This document shows, one piece after another, positions 34,501 to 45,589 of a stretch of DNA of 64,000 bases. The translations under genes and the position numbers were made by a program. The stretch is from Kryptolebias marmoratus (Eukaryota; Chordata; Actinopteri; Cyprinodontiformes; Rivulidae). Within the stretch, counting starts at the first letter, position 1. Every line of letters starts with the position of its first letter. The stretch covers positions 20,286,860 through 20,350,859 of the forward strand of contig NC_051431.1 in the NCBI RefSeq assembly GCF_001649575.2, written 5' to 3'. Below the pieces are notes generated by a model. It was given only the letters and a program-made list of their open reading frames with translations. It had not been told where the DNA came from and did not search any database.

Positions 34501-37163
34501 CAAATCTGGGGAATAAAAACCAGTCTTTTGTTTTGCACCATAATAAATAATTTACAAAAAAAAAAAAAAAAAAAAAAACCCAACAGGATATTTTCCAATG
34601 AGGTCCATCCTGCTTTGGAAGATTTGAAGACAGTAGCAGAAGTGTGAGTGATGGAGACCTGCAGTCCCGTGGGATATTCAGTCATCTCCACCGCTGACAA
34701 CCATGTGGTATTACCTTTCACTACCCATACTTAATGGATGGTGATGCTGTATGTTATCATCCAATGCAAACTAATTAAAATGAACAGGTGGTGTTTGGTT
34801 GATGTGATTATTTTGACGTTTTTTGTCTGGAAATGGGCCGTCATGGATGCCAGTTGACCGCCGAAGTGAAAACTGAGACAGGGATGTTAGTATCATGGGG
34901 TGTTTTTGCCTGTCTAGAGACCTTTCTGCTATAGACAATCTGTTAATTTTTGGAGGCGCATATGCTTTATTTCCTTCGAGGCACGGGCCAGTATGAGATT
35001 TTAATAACCTTAAGCAAAAACGTACAAACATGGTTTATTTGCTTTTATTTTTGCAAATATTGCTACTACTTCTGCCTAAGTCATATCAGATTCTCCTTAG
35101 GTATAATTGTATAATAATACCTAATATAATATTTGAAATTTTTTTAATTTTAATTTACAGACGCAAACAAGGAGACTGAGAAGTTAACATGTTGACAGTT
35201 TCTCTGCTGAAAATGAATGTGTCAGCTTTGTCCTACACTCAGGACAGTTTTGAATCAAATTTGTGATCTTTTTTTTTCTTTTACTCATTTATTTTTACAG
35301 TGATATTTAAAAGTAAGGTTAAATTTCTAATTTATTCACAAGTATTACAATTATCTTTTTTAAATTTAACACCAGCAAGTCAGCAGGCAGTAATAAAATA
35401 ATGGTTATTATGTTTTTGAACAAATTATAAAAAACAACATGGACATTATTCACCATAAGCAGCTTTTTAAATGACACTGTAGGCAGTTCTTCAAAAACAA
35501 AAACAAAAAAAAAAACCACAAGTCATTCTCATAGGGAGCTGAAGTTTCCCTTTTTTAATGTTTTACCAGTTGTTATGTCATGTTCCTTAGATATAAGGTG
35601 TGTTTCCATGAAAACAATAAAAAGAAAAAGCTGTTGTCTTCCTTTCTTATCAGCTCCACAAAATAAACACAAGTCACAAACTAATTTAGAACACTAGATC
35701 AATTTATTTTTAATTCAGAAGTAATTGTGCTTGTATAACAGAATATTACTTCTGTTCTGCTCTTTGCAAAGTAAAAAGTAAATGTCACTTATTTAATTAG
35801 CTGGGTTATTAGCATTTATAGCAGCATGGAGGCCACTGTATATTTCACCTCCTAACATACTAACTGGTAATTATCCATTGGCTAAAATCTTAACAAACAT
35901 AAAAGTTTAGGGTAATTTTCCTCTCAGCTTCTGTACATAACTGAATGATGGCTCAGAGGAACATGTCCGTTCATGTAGGGGTAAAACAAAAACTAAGCCC
36001 TGTTTCTCTGTTATCTTGTTTTTAGGCATTTAAATATCAGGAACAATATGATGGAAAAGCCCAGTGGTTTTGACGCCTTGACTTTTTAACACCGTGGTAC
36101 AGCTTGAACCTGGCAACTGGGCCATGCATATTAAATAAATATGCCAAAATCCACACAAATGAAGTGTGCCTCAGGGCTTTAACAAAAATATGTCTGTTTG
36201 TTTGGCTGGTTGGTATAGAAGACAGCTGCAAATCCATTCAGAGTTTTGCATTTGATTTTTTTTTTTCCCACTTTGCCCTCAGTCCCAGAAAAGACTGTCC
36301 TCATGCAGGAAAATGATTCACTTGAGCCAAGATGACATTTCAGATTCATTAGATCCCAGTGTCAGTCCGATTCCTTGTATTAAAATAAGTAATCCCAACA
36401 GAATAAAGCCACAAATCACAAGATTATGCTCTTTTTGATTTCCTGGAAAATAACATACAGTGCACATTTTTTGTGGCCCTAGGATTATTGCTCACAAGCG
36501 GAGAGAATCACAGTCGTCCAAACATATTAATGGGAAGTGGATTAAATAAGAAAAACTGAGCGCATCTAAGTGCCCTTGAGCTAAGTGTTGTAACTTTTAA
36601 TTACTGTAGAGAAGCGGCTCGAGGATCAGCACTGGGAGGATGTGGTTCGGCTTGGCAGATTTAGGTGTCAGTGTTTACAAATGTATGAAGGTAAAGACGA
36701 GGAGGGAAGTGGAGTAAAGGCGATGTGCTCAGCAAAACCCTTCCTGGAACTCATAAAAAACAGAAAAGCAACTAATATAAAAATGAATTCTCACAGCATT
36801 TCTCTGCAGAGGGCTTGAATGGTGAATCAGCATGTCTGTGTAGTGAAGAATTATTTTTCCTTTCTTTTTTTTTTGTACTATTTTTCTTACCTATCAGTGC
36901 CAGGTTTGGCAGCTTGCCCAGACTCTTGCCTTTGTCGAGCACTCGGTCCCACTTGTAGCTGATGGGGTCTGAACCGTCGCTGGATTTACAGCTCAGTTTG
37001 ACATCACTGCCCTCCAACAGTTTTCCATCCATCCAGCACCTTGGCTTCGAGGGCTTGACTATGAGAAAACATAAACATGGACACCAAAAAAACACCTCTT
37101 TGTCAAATTGAACAACAAGCTTTATTTAGGATTCTGTATTATTATTATTATTATTAATAATTA

Positions 37164-37215
<52 letters not shown>

Positions 37216-40200
37216 CTGGAATAGAAAATACCACACAGAATAAATAAATTCCCCTCTAGATATGAATAATGTGATGAACCTTCTTAACTGAATGCAAATA
37301 AATACATACAAAGTTTTAAAAAATTAATGATTTTTTTTTAAATTTGTGAAATCTAAGTTGCATCATTTGAAAAAGCAAATAAACAAAAACAACAAGATTA
37401 CAGACGATTACCAAAGTTGTTTCACACGCACAAAAAAGACATCCAGTGGTGAAACCCATATGAATATTATTATGGGATATTTTTAACTGATTTTCATTTT
37501 CTTGACTAAAAACATTTAAGCTCAAACAAGATCTTAGAGGGGATCAAAGCATCTTTGTAACAGATGCTGGCATGCACAACTTTGGCCATAGTATTTGAAT
37601 AAAAAGTTTAATTTTGACTAGACTGATGAGCTAACGGCTAGTCTGAGTATAGCCAACATTAAAATAGATTGCTGCCATCTTAAAACAACTCCAGTTTCCA
37701 CAATTTTATAGTTCATCCAAACACTATTTTTTAAAGTGGACAGTTTCACATTATATGCCTATTGTGGCAGAAATATTATAATATTCCAGATAGAAGTAGA
37801 TGCTGACGAATATGAGTTTTTTTCTGGTTGATGCCAATACTGATCTTTAGAAATTAGAGCAACCAATGGCCAACATACAGAACAAATTATTATTTTTTTT
37901 TTAAGTTTTGGACAATATGTATTTTTCATTTAACAAACAACAACAATAATTGGTAACCTAAATAAGTTGTATATTTAACAACCCTTAGAAAAACCTGTAC
38001 ATTTAAAAATAACGTATAAAACAACATTCTCACTTAACCCTCCCGTAGCCTTCGGATCACAGTTGTAAAGGCTTATCTACCTCTTTTTGTCTCTCTCTCT
38101 CTTTTGAGGGCTTCGGGAGGGTTTAAAAACTAAATTGTGGGCTACAGTGAGCTGGTTGAAGCAGCTGCGGCTGCATCTTCATCTTCATCTTCCTGCTTGG
38201 TAATCAGTTCAGCATGCACAGACATGGCCGATTGCCAGTCTTTATTAAGTGGTCGATATCGGCCGATTAAACTTGGTCAACCAATTAGTGGGTCTATTTC
38301 TAGACAGAACTGGCCCTAGTTGTATCAGAACCCCTATTTATGATAAAAAATAATGTAAACAATATTTATGATAGATGGCAGAGTAAAGATTTTTAAGAAA
38401 GAGTGTTTACCTTAACTGTAATGTTATTTTTGAGATTGGAGTTAGAGGATGGCAGTGGTCCACTTTGGTCTTGACCCCACACCATTTCAAAATAAATATT
38501 TTTTGCTTTGTTCTTTCAAACTGAGGCCATTCAAAGAGCTACTTACAACAAGTAAGATATTAATTGCTCATAAACTTTCCACAGAACCCCACTTTAAAAA
38601 AAATATGAACTATGGCTTTAAATAGAAATGTTGCTAAACTCTAAATTATTATTCATAACATTACTGGATAACATCCCTTGATGCTTTATCTTAATGGATA
38701 AATTCAACCCAGATCACTATTAGAGTAATGTCACAAAACTGATGACACAAACAGAAAAACAAAAACAAAACTCCTACGAGGGATGGATAAAAGTGTCCGT
38801 AAAGCAGGTTAGGAATGTTTGCAGTCACATGTTCTCTGGTGGTCAGTAGGTTCGGTCATAGAGTCTGCCACAGCTGGAGGCTCAGCACAGTATAGCTGCT
38901 GAGATCGGCACAGCTGCTCTGTTTAGCTACTTGCTGAGAGGCACAGCTACGCTATAAAAAGAAAATAGAGCACAGTTGTCTCGCTCTCAAGTGACATATT
39001 TTTAGATGTGTGGTGAACTAAATTTATATATATCGGTATTGTGTTTTTGTGCGACTGTCATATTAGCAGTGTTGACTTTTGTGTGTTTGAGTTTTGTTTT
39101 TTGTTTTTTTGTGGGATTTTTTTTTTTTTTTTTTTTTTGCTGCTTGTGAGCAAACCTTCAGTATAAGTAACTCTGACATGGTAACACATCACGAGTATGT
39201 CAGAGGCAGAATGCCATCAGCTCCCACACTCAGTAAGCTGTATAATGAGAGGGGCTGATTGAGGAGTGCTGAGCATCTGTCAGCTCTGTCACAATGAGTA
39301 AAACCTAACAGCAGCAGGAGCAGTTGGAGTGCAGAACTTTAGTTTTGCAAACTTAAACAAGCAAAAAAAAAAGCTACATATTCACTCTTAATGTCAAAAA
39401 TCCACACATGGAAAACTGTGACACTTGGGATTGAGCGTGCAAGCTTACACTTAATTTCTCTTACACAAACACTTCTGTTCGCCATCTCATGCCAGCCCAG
39501 CTACCAGTTCAGCTGCCAGGGTATTGTCTTAGCATGGGGAGGGAGTGAAAAATTCAACTCTTAGTCTCTCTTCGAACCCCAAAGTGTCACTGCGGAGCTG
39601 AAGGCAATTTGTAAAAACTGAGGCTCTAAGTCACTGGAATGTCTTTATGGAAGTGAAAGGAGAGTGAGAGCGAGGGGATTAACAGACTGCTCCATTAGAA
39701 AACCAATAACTGCTAGTTGAACTAATCTCCTGTGATGTTTTATTAAATCGTCTGCTTTCCTGACATTGAGAACAATCTTGCTCCTCCCGCTGGACTATGT
39801 GTGTTTAGCTCTGGTGGTATAGCGGCTCCTTCTTTGCTTTATGTCCTTCAAAGCTGTAAAGCTATTTCTGAAGTGCACATGCCGTATTAGAGCTGATTAA
39901 AGTTGACATCTTTCAATGTCGTTCTCAACTTAAAATAAACCGTCTAAACAGACAAAGTCTTGGATTGCAGAATTTAACTTGATTTTTGCACTCGATCTCT
40001 AAAGTCATCAAACAATTTTTGTGCTCTTCCAAGCCCACTTCTATGTTTCTGGTCTCACCTCATCAAGAAAGCAATCCAAACAAACCCAAACAGCATAAGC
40101 AAAATCAAATCACACCGTCTGCATCAAATTGAATCATTAGATCAGTCAGCATGATGGAGGAAATGTGCCAGGCTAATGATCTTGTGATTAGGCCTGCACA

Positions 40201-43200
40201 AGTAAGTGTGTGTGTGTGTGAGGCGTTTTCAGAGTACAAATGAGGTTCTTCATAACCTGATTGCATGTGCATGAATCTGCATGCTCATGGGGCACTCATG
40301 TGTATGCTTTACAATGTGTATGTGAAAATACTCACCCAGCACAATGAGGCTGACTTGGCTCCAGATGTACTTTCCGCCAGCCTTGACTTTACAATAGTAC
40401 TCTCCAGAGTCAGACAGCACCAGGTCACTGATCAGAAGTGAGGCGTCCCCACTCAGGTACTCCCCAGCAAAGGACAGACGGCTGGCCTCGTTGTCTGTGG
40501 CCTCGTTGATGTACACCTTGCCTCCAAAGAAGGTAATAATCTTGATGTGGGAAACAAAAATAAACAGGAATTTAATTTACCTATGTGGAATCTCATGTTT
40601 ATTTTTCACCAATATATATCAAATTGTCTTGTCAGGCAAACCTCTGATGCCCTAAAGCAGTATTAAGACTCCCAGGGGCATCTCGAATAAGGGTAAAAAC
40701 AAATGAAATAAACACCTTTATACTGAGCTGCAAAACTACTAATTTAAGTACTTTAGCAATGCATATGATGCCAAATAATACAGCAAAGCACAACTATTAC
40801 AACCCAAACAACTTTATATTTTTTACTTTTATAGGTACTTTCTTGACCTGTTCTTTAGTCCTGGGCATAACATTGAACTGTCCCACTATCACTCTAACAG
40901 CGCTGTCTTCTGATGAAACATCTACTTTGTCATTAACTTTCACTACAAAGTCATTTTTAGAGGGCTTTTTTGGAGGGGATTTGATTTACTTTTATTTACC
41001 TTACAGGGTGCTATCTTCAGACTTCCCGCTTGTTTCTTGTTGATACAGAGAATCTGATTCTAGATCAGCTAATCCGTTGTGTGCCTATGCATGAAAGAAA
41101 AACTGACCCACTGTAAATTAGTCCCTTTTGGCCCTGCCTATCTTGAACATTAGCCTATCAAGCAAGACAGCACCTCCTGCTTGATCACCTATGGACGCTT
41201 ATATTGCCAATAATAAATAGATTTAGTCTGAAATCCTGCCTGAAAAAAACCCCCCACTTATTTTATTATATTTAAATAATTGTTATCAGCTTTAACCATA
41301 CATTTTTTCACCATCACAAAGTGCTCTTTTGTGCAGAGGGTTTGTGGGAACATCTATCTTTTTGGTGGATCTGGGCTAGCTGAGGTCATAAAAGGCTAAA
41401 TTAAAATCTTAAGTTATCCCGTTTCCTTTAAGAATTCACTCATTTCTTGCTGGACCCTGAATCTTCAGTCAAACCTTTAATTATTTCAGTGTTTCTTTCA
41501 TTAATGCAGCCATTTCCTCATATAAGCACATTTGCTGAACTTAATTGCTATATTTCAACAGTAATACCCTTGATATGTTTGACTGGTAGACTGCCAATAA
41601 CATTAAGTAGCACATAACTCCAAAAGATATTTTATGCACCGCTGAGACACATCCGCAGAGTCCCTCACAAGCTGAAGTCTTGAAAAATTCAGAATCCCAT
41701 GTCTCGCCGTATGAGTAACAATGGTAACAATTACTTTAGAATTAACACTCGGGCAAAGAATTTTTTAACAAATGAGTGAATGCATTTACTGGAACGCCGC
41801 TACCCTGGCAGTGTTTAGCTGATTATCCGGGGGCGCTTTTATCTCCTTACGGTCTTTGTACAAGCAAAGCTGTCAAACTGACCAAACAAAAGGGTGGAAA
41901 AATCTATTCTGGTGCTGATAAAAGATTAAAGTACCCACAGTGGCACAGATGTGATGTTAGCACAAAATAACAGGCCACACAGAAACAAGACACAGTGCAT
42001 AATGTAACATTGTATTTTCAGACACTATAATATATTTCACTTGAGCTAGTTTGTCTTGAAAGGAAATTACATGTTTTCTACTTACAAGCTGTTATTCTGC
42101 AATTAAAAGCTTTATATACAGAACAAAAAAAACTAACAGGAAAAAGTGTAATTGAAAACAGAATCAAATTGGGTGCCATGTTAGATGTTGTAATCACCAG
42201 ACTTCTGTAGCATGGCCTGTTCAGAAATTGCTGCTTCTTTTAGAACATGTAACTTATTCAGGCTTTAATACAAAATGAATATTTAGGTGAGTAAAATTAA
42301 AAGGGATAGTCTAACCATTTTTGAAGTGACGTTTCATCAAATAGTTATCGTTAGTAGCAGCTGTGACAGAGTTGTGCAGAGTATATAGAAATGTACATCA
42401 GTCTTTGTTCAGGCTAAGCTTAAGTAAAAGTGCTGATTTGAAGTTTCACCATTGACTTCTAACATTGTTTGTGTTGTGCCCTTTTTCTGTCTTTGGATTA
42501 GTTTTATGATATTCTTGTGAATCTGTGTTTCTCTCTCTTTTTCTCTCTGACTCCGTTTACATACAGAAACACAAACGCAGCTGTCACGGTAGCCTATTAC
42601 TCAGGGCAAGTGAGAGCCTGCAGATGGGGACTGCTAAATGCTTGTGCCACAGCACATCAGCGCCTAAGTAACAGGAGCACCTGCTGGGATCACAGGTGAC
42701 CACTGGCCACTTCCACATGCATGTACCCAAACAGTTTCTAAGAAAACGCTCCATGAATGCAAACACACACACATTACTGTGCAAAGTGAACTGTCTTAAT
42801 ACATAAACAAAGTATGTAGGTATGTTTCAAAAGATATCTGTATATGGACACAGTTCTGCTGTTATTTATGAACTGTGTGGACATTTATTACTCAGAGAAA
42901 TGTGAGTGCAGCCTGCACCACACGAGTGTGTGTATTTATGCCTCCGGTTATGTCTGGGTGTATTCAGCGCACATCCTTATGCGAGTCAGATACTGGATGT
43001 GCCTATGAGTGAGAGGAATTTAGCAAAATTGGCCAAAGGCTGTTGGTATACTTTGCAAGTTAAATGAGGTAGTTTATTTGTTCAGTATAATTAAAATACT
43101 GCAAAATACGGGCCAAAATAAGAGTAAAACGTTTAGCAATTGCGTAACAATTTTACCCTCTCCTATGCAGTCTTGTTTCCATGAATCCTTCAGGCTGGGA

Positions 43201-45133
43201 AATTCCTTTTTCTCTATCTCCTGCATGGAAACCCACATCTTCAGGTTCAGGAGGTTCTAAGAACGGTTAGTCCAATAAACATCTATGACCAGTCAAGCTA
43301 TAAGTTGCCAAAGTAGACAGAATCTTTTTTCTTTTTTAATTACGCATTGCTTATTTCTTAGCAATGCGTAATTCAACTTGGTACATACTGTGTACTTACC
43401 ACGTATGGCCCAGGTAAGTACCATGTGTGTACCATGTAAGCACCATAATACAACCTGGTCCTCATAGGTACGAGGTAAGTACTCAATACTTACCTGGTAA
43501 GTACCAGGCTGAAATATGTATTCTTATTTTCTTATCTTATTGAAATGTAAATATTAAAATGACCAGCAAACAGTTGATCATAAGTCTGTTTGGTTATTTT
43601 TATGTGACTTACAGCTACAAAGATAAAAAAATACTATTACTAGAACTTCTTGTGCATACTGCATGTGTGCAACACTTCAGTAAGTACCACCACAGTAAAC
43701 CATCATGGATATGGATACTAAAGGTCTAGACATCATGACCACAAAGCTACCACAACTCCACTTTGAATACTTTGAATGTAGTTTCTCCTGGTGATCAATA
43801 AATATATTAAAATTAGTTTGCTGGAAAAATACCAGGTATGCATAAATAAAAAACCCACATACAGTCATAACTACCACTGTGCTTGGTCAATCCTCTGTGT
43901 ATCTTCAAACATAAGTATCCATAATACTTTGTGCTGCCAGAGCCAGAAATTTCAACTTAGCCTCCTTAAAGTTAATGTTCTCATTTTAAACCAACTACAG
44001 ACAGATGGCCAGGAGAGTAAAGTAATAAATGCTCATTATACTTATTGTCTAAAAATTTTGGAGAGATTTGTGTCCATTCCTCTAATAACCCTGCCTATAG
44101 CTCCTCTGTGTCGTTTAACACAGGCTGACTGTATTTTGGCTAAAACAGCAAATAAGATGTTCATCAGATGCTCATTCCTCCAAACACGGCTTTGTACAGG
44201 AAGAAAATAATGGTTTATTGATTTGGTTATAGGCTCATAATCAAAATTTTTAGGCCTTTTGATTTTTAAGTAACTGTGTTTCAGTGTCCTTGAATTTCTA
44301 CAGCTTTTCTTCTTGTCACAAATACTTCTCTTTGTGTCAGGAAACACGAGAGTACAAAAGCAAGGACATCTCTACTTTCCCTCAGATATTAAAGTTTATG
44401 ATTTGTTAAAAAATATGACATTCAATTTGGATGAAAAAGGCAATGATTCAAAGCCACTGAAATTATAGTAAAATGTCAAACAAGATGTAAGACAGAAAAC
44501 CAATATGAGAAAAATAATTTGCATGACAGCAGTGAAATTGGAAGATACTGATGAATTTGCCATCATTGTTTATTCTTTACTTTAATATGTCAGTTTAACA
44601 AGTCAACTAGCACTGGACAGATCATGTTTTAAATGTATCTAATTTGTCCTATATTAAAGACTGTATGAGTGTAGTGTAACAAAACTGTCAGTTTCTTCTC
44701 ACACAGTAATCAGTCTAACACTTAGTAATTTAATAGATTCTTGTTAGCTTTAATTTAATCCAAAAATCAAATAAATTCAGTTGGACAATAAACTTGAACT
44801 GAAAAAATGCAGCAAAAATGATAAACTAATATCTTAAAATAATGAACACTTTATTCAATGAGTGCCCAATTTAGAAAACAAATCCCCCCAAAAATTCTGT
44901 GTTAAAGTATAAAGTATTTATTACCCTACTTATACAATGAAGAAACAGGCCTAAAGCAAGCAGAAAAAAAAGAAATCTTACCACTTTCTGTTTGGAATTA
45001 GATTCCTGGAGTAGCCACTCAATGTCGATAAAGTTGGATGGTGGGAACTGGTGGTGGCATGGTAAGGTAGCGTTGTCCCCAACAACCTTTTTCATTTCTG
45101 TCTGAGCACCCACTGACAGCAGGCTGAGTAGAA
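31214..45133 (-). CDS. clmp: clmp, CXADR-like membrane protein (exons 2-7; exon 1 not found)
   Basis: Six minus-strand exons join in one frame to about 374 residues plus the missing start. The product is a type I membrane protein of the CTX/CXADR Ig family, known for homophilic adhesion at epithelial junctions. Order: the end of a signal peptide (LLSLLSVGA); an Ig V domain with cysteines in TLPCHHQ and EYYCKVK; an Ig C2 domain with KLSCKSS and VYRCTAS plus the extra cysteines PRCW and EENCTI typical of the CTX family; a membrane segment starting VGMVAGAVVG; a basic-acidic stop (RKKEKKKYEEEETPNEIRED); and a serine- then proline-rich tail ending AFQTV, as in mammalian CLMP. N-glycosylation sequons: NAT, NLT, NCT. 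Introns between these exons are 4441, 3277, 2385, 490 and 2200 bp. Teleosts may have two paralogues; which one this is cannot be told here. Confidence 0.93.
31551..33750 (-). other. clmp intron 6
   Basis: 2200 bp, AT-rich. It contains a family A repeat (about 32500-33115) and a short tandem duplication of GTGTGTATATATGT near 33509-33541. Confidence 0.85.
32500..33115 (+). repeat. Dispersed repeat family A, copy 3
   Basis: Left block: AATGGCTAGTCTGAGT and TTGCCATCTTAATCTCAAG. Right block: GAGAGCTATCTACAACAGGT, AAGATATTGATTGTTCATAA and CTTTCCACAAAAGCCCATTT. About 600 bp; no ORF. Confidence 0.5.
33751..33892 (-). CDS. clmp: clmp exon 6 (transmembrane segment)
   Basis: Acceptor TTATCCACAG; 142 bp, ending in phase 2. 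It encodes VRDVGMVAGAVVG, a hydrophobic run through LIVVLIIWLVF, then RKKEKKKYEEEETPNEIR. The donor reads ATCAG/GTTCGG, a weak match to the usual GTRAGT, but the frame and homology join exactly to exon 7. Confidence 0.9.
33893..34382 (-). other. clmp intron 5
   Basis: 490 bp between exons 5 and 6. No embedded feature recognised. Confidence 0.85.
34383..34505 (-). CDS. clmp: clmp exon 5 (second half of C2 domain)
   Basis: Acceptor TATTCCCCAG, donor GTGAGT; 123 bp, phase 1 to phase 1. It encodes LRNLTMESTGVYRCTASND and EENCTIEVTMQ. Confidence 0.93.
34506..36890 (-). other. clmp intron 4
   Basis: 2385 bp, AT-rich, with a run of about 22 A from 34556 to 34578 close to exon 5. No repeat family recognised. 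Confidence 0.85.
36891..37058 (-). CDS. clmp: clmp exon 4 (first half of C2 domain)
   Basis: Acceptor TTCTCATAG, donor GTAAGA; 168 bp, phase 1 to phase 1. It encodes VKPSKPRCWMDG, EGSDVKLSCKSSDG and DPISYKWDRV. Confidence 0.93.
37137..37214. repeat. (ATT)n microsatellite
   Basis: Nearly pure ATT repeat with one interruption (AATAATTATTTT) near 37155-37170. It yields a spurious poly-asparagine ORF on the minus strand. Confidence 0.96.
37608..38630 (+). repeat. Dispersed repeat family A, copy 4, with other elements inside
   Basis: Left block at 37608-37720 (GACTGATGAGCTAACGGCTA, then TGCCATCTTAAAACAACTCC). Right block at 38455-38620 (GTCCACTTTGGTCTTGACC, AAGAGCTACTTACAACAAGT and AACTTTCCACAGAACCCCAC). 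The middle holds sequence rich in GGCCGAT words (38225-38270), as in another common fish repeat type, and the piggyBac MITE at 38034. Confidence 0.45.
38034..38126. mobile_element. piggyBac-type MITE, copy 1
   Basis: About 93 bp. Left TTAA (38034-38037) followed by CCCTCCCGTAGCCTTCGG; right CTTCGGGAGGG followed by T and TTAA (38123-38126). TTAA target sites and CCCT termini are typical of piggyBac-type elements, and short TTAACCCTCC...GGAGGGTTAA copies are common in teleosts. No coding capacity. Confidence 0.75.
39116..39138. repeat. Poly(T) run
   Basis: About 22 T in a row after a T/G-rich stretch from 39060. It could be an A-tail remnant of a minus-strand retroposon, but no body is recognised next to it. 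Confidence 0.8.
40336..40540 (-). CDS. clmp: clmp exon 3 (second half of V domain)
   Basis: Acceptor CCCACATCAAG, donor GTGAGT; 205 bp, ending in phase 1. It begins IITFFGGKVYINEATD and carries the GDASL...DSGEYYC motif of the V domain. Confidence 0.93.
43338..43373. repeat. Perfect 14-bp inverted repeat (hairpin)
   Basis: AATTACGCATTGCT at 43338-43351 and its exact reverse complement at 43360-43373, with an 8-base loop. It directly precedes the minisatellite-like stretch and could be a terminus of the same element. Confidence 0.85.
43380..43512. repeat. Degenerate palindromic minisatellite built on GGTAAGTACC
   Basis: Repeated variants: CCAGGTAAGTACCATGTG, TACCATGTAAGCACC, CGAGGTAAGTACT and CCTGGTAAGTACCAGG, mixed with the reverse complement form (ACTTACCTGG, TACTTACCA). 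Units are about 12-16 bp and appear in both orientations. Confidence 0.75.
44982..45133 (-). CDS. clmp: clmp exon 2 (signal peptide end, first half of V domain)
   Basis: Acceptor CTCCCTCAG precedes the exon and donor GTAAGA follows it. It starts at codon position 2 and ends on a full codon. It encodes the signal-peptide end, TEMKKVVGDNATLPCHHQ and EWLLQESNSKQKV, closely matching the CLMP V domain start. Confidence 0.92.
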
Positions 45134-45402
45134 CTGAGGGAGAGGAGAGATGAGGAGATGAAAAAGCAGGTAGAGACATGTCACAGCTGGGGGCACTGAC
45201 TTAATACAGGAATGAGACAAATTCACTAAAGGTATCAAGCAAATGCACAAGGATGGAACACTCAACTTTGATAGATCTATTGATGCCGTAAGTCATGCTA
45301 TGTTACTTTTTAGATCACTAGCCACTGTATCTTTAACAAAGTCAGCAATCTCAAGCTCAGTAAATGCTTACACTCTTGTATCAACAAGTTTTTTTTTTTA
45401 GG

Positions 45403-45589
45403 TAGAGCTGCATGATATTAAAAAAACATGTAATTGTGATATTATTGTGATGAACCCACATTTATCACAATGCTCACAACACTTTTTGTGTGCTTTTAGC
45501 AATTTTACTCTGATTTATAGCATTTCTCTGTGATTTGCCCACACTGATATTGCAATAATTATTATATTTAAAAATGTTGTGTAGTCCTA
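45403..45589. mobile_element. hAT-type MITE, degenerate
   Basis: 187 bp; left end TAGAGCTGCATGATAT, right end the reverse complement of TAGGACTACACAACAT. Imperfect 8-bp flanks TTTTTAGG (45395) and GTTTTAGA (45590). The ends resemble TAGGGCTGCACRAT elements common in fish. The interior is made of TTGTGATAT-like words. No coding capacity. Confidence 0.6.

Larger units (their letters stand above)
37059..40335 (-). other. clmp intron 3
   Basis: 3277 bp. It contains a TTA trinucleotide array, a nested set of repeats at about 37600-38630 including a piggyBac-type MITE, and a long T run near 39116-39138. Confidence 0.85.
40541..44981 (-). other. clmp intron 2
   Basis: 4441 bp, splitting the Ig V domain. 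Its notable content is the hairpin and GGTAAGTACC-rich minisatellite at 43338-43510. ORFs in it (40759-41043, 43791-44210) show no domain. Confidence 0.85.

Noticed and set aside
37126..37311. Poly-asparagine ORF
   Set aside because: Translation of the ATT microsatellite.
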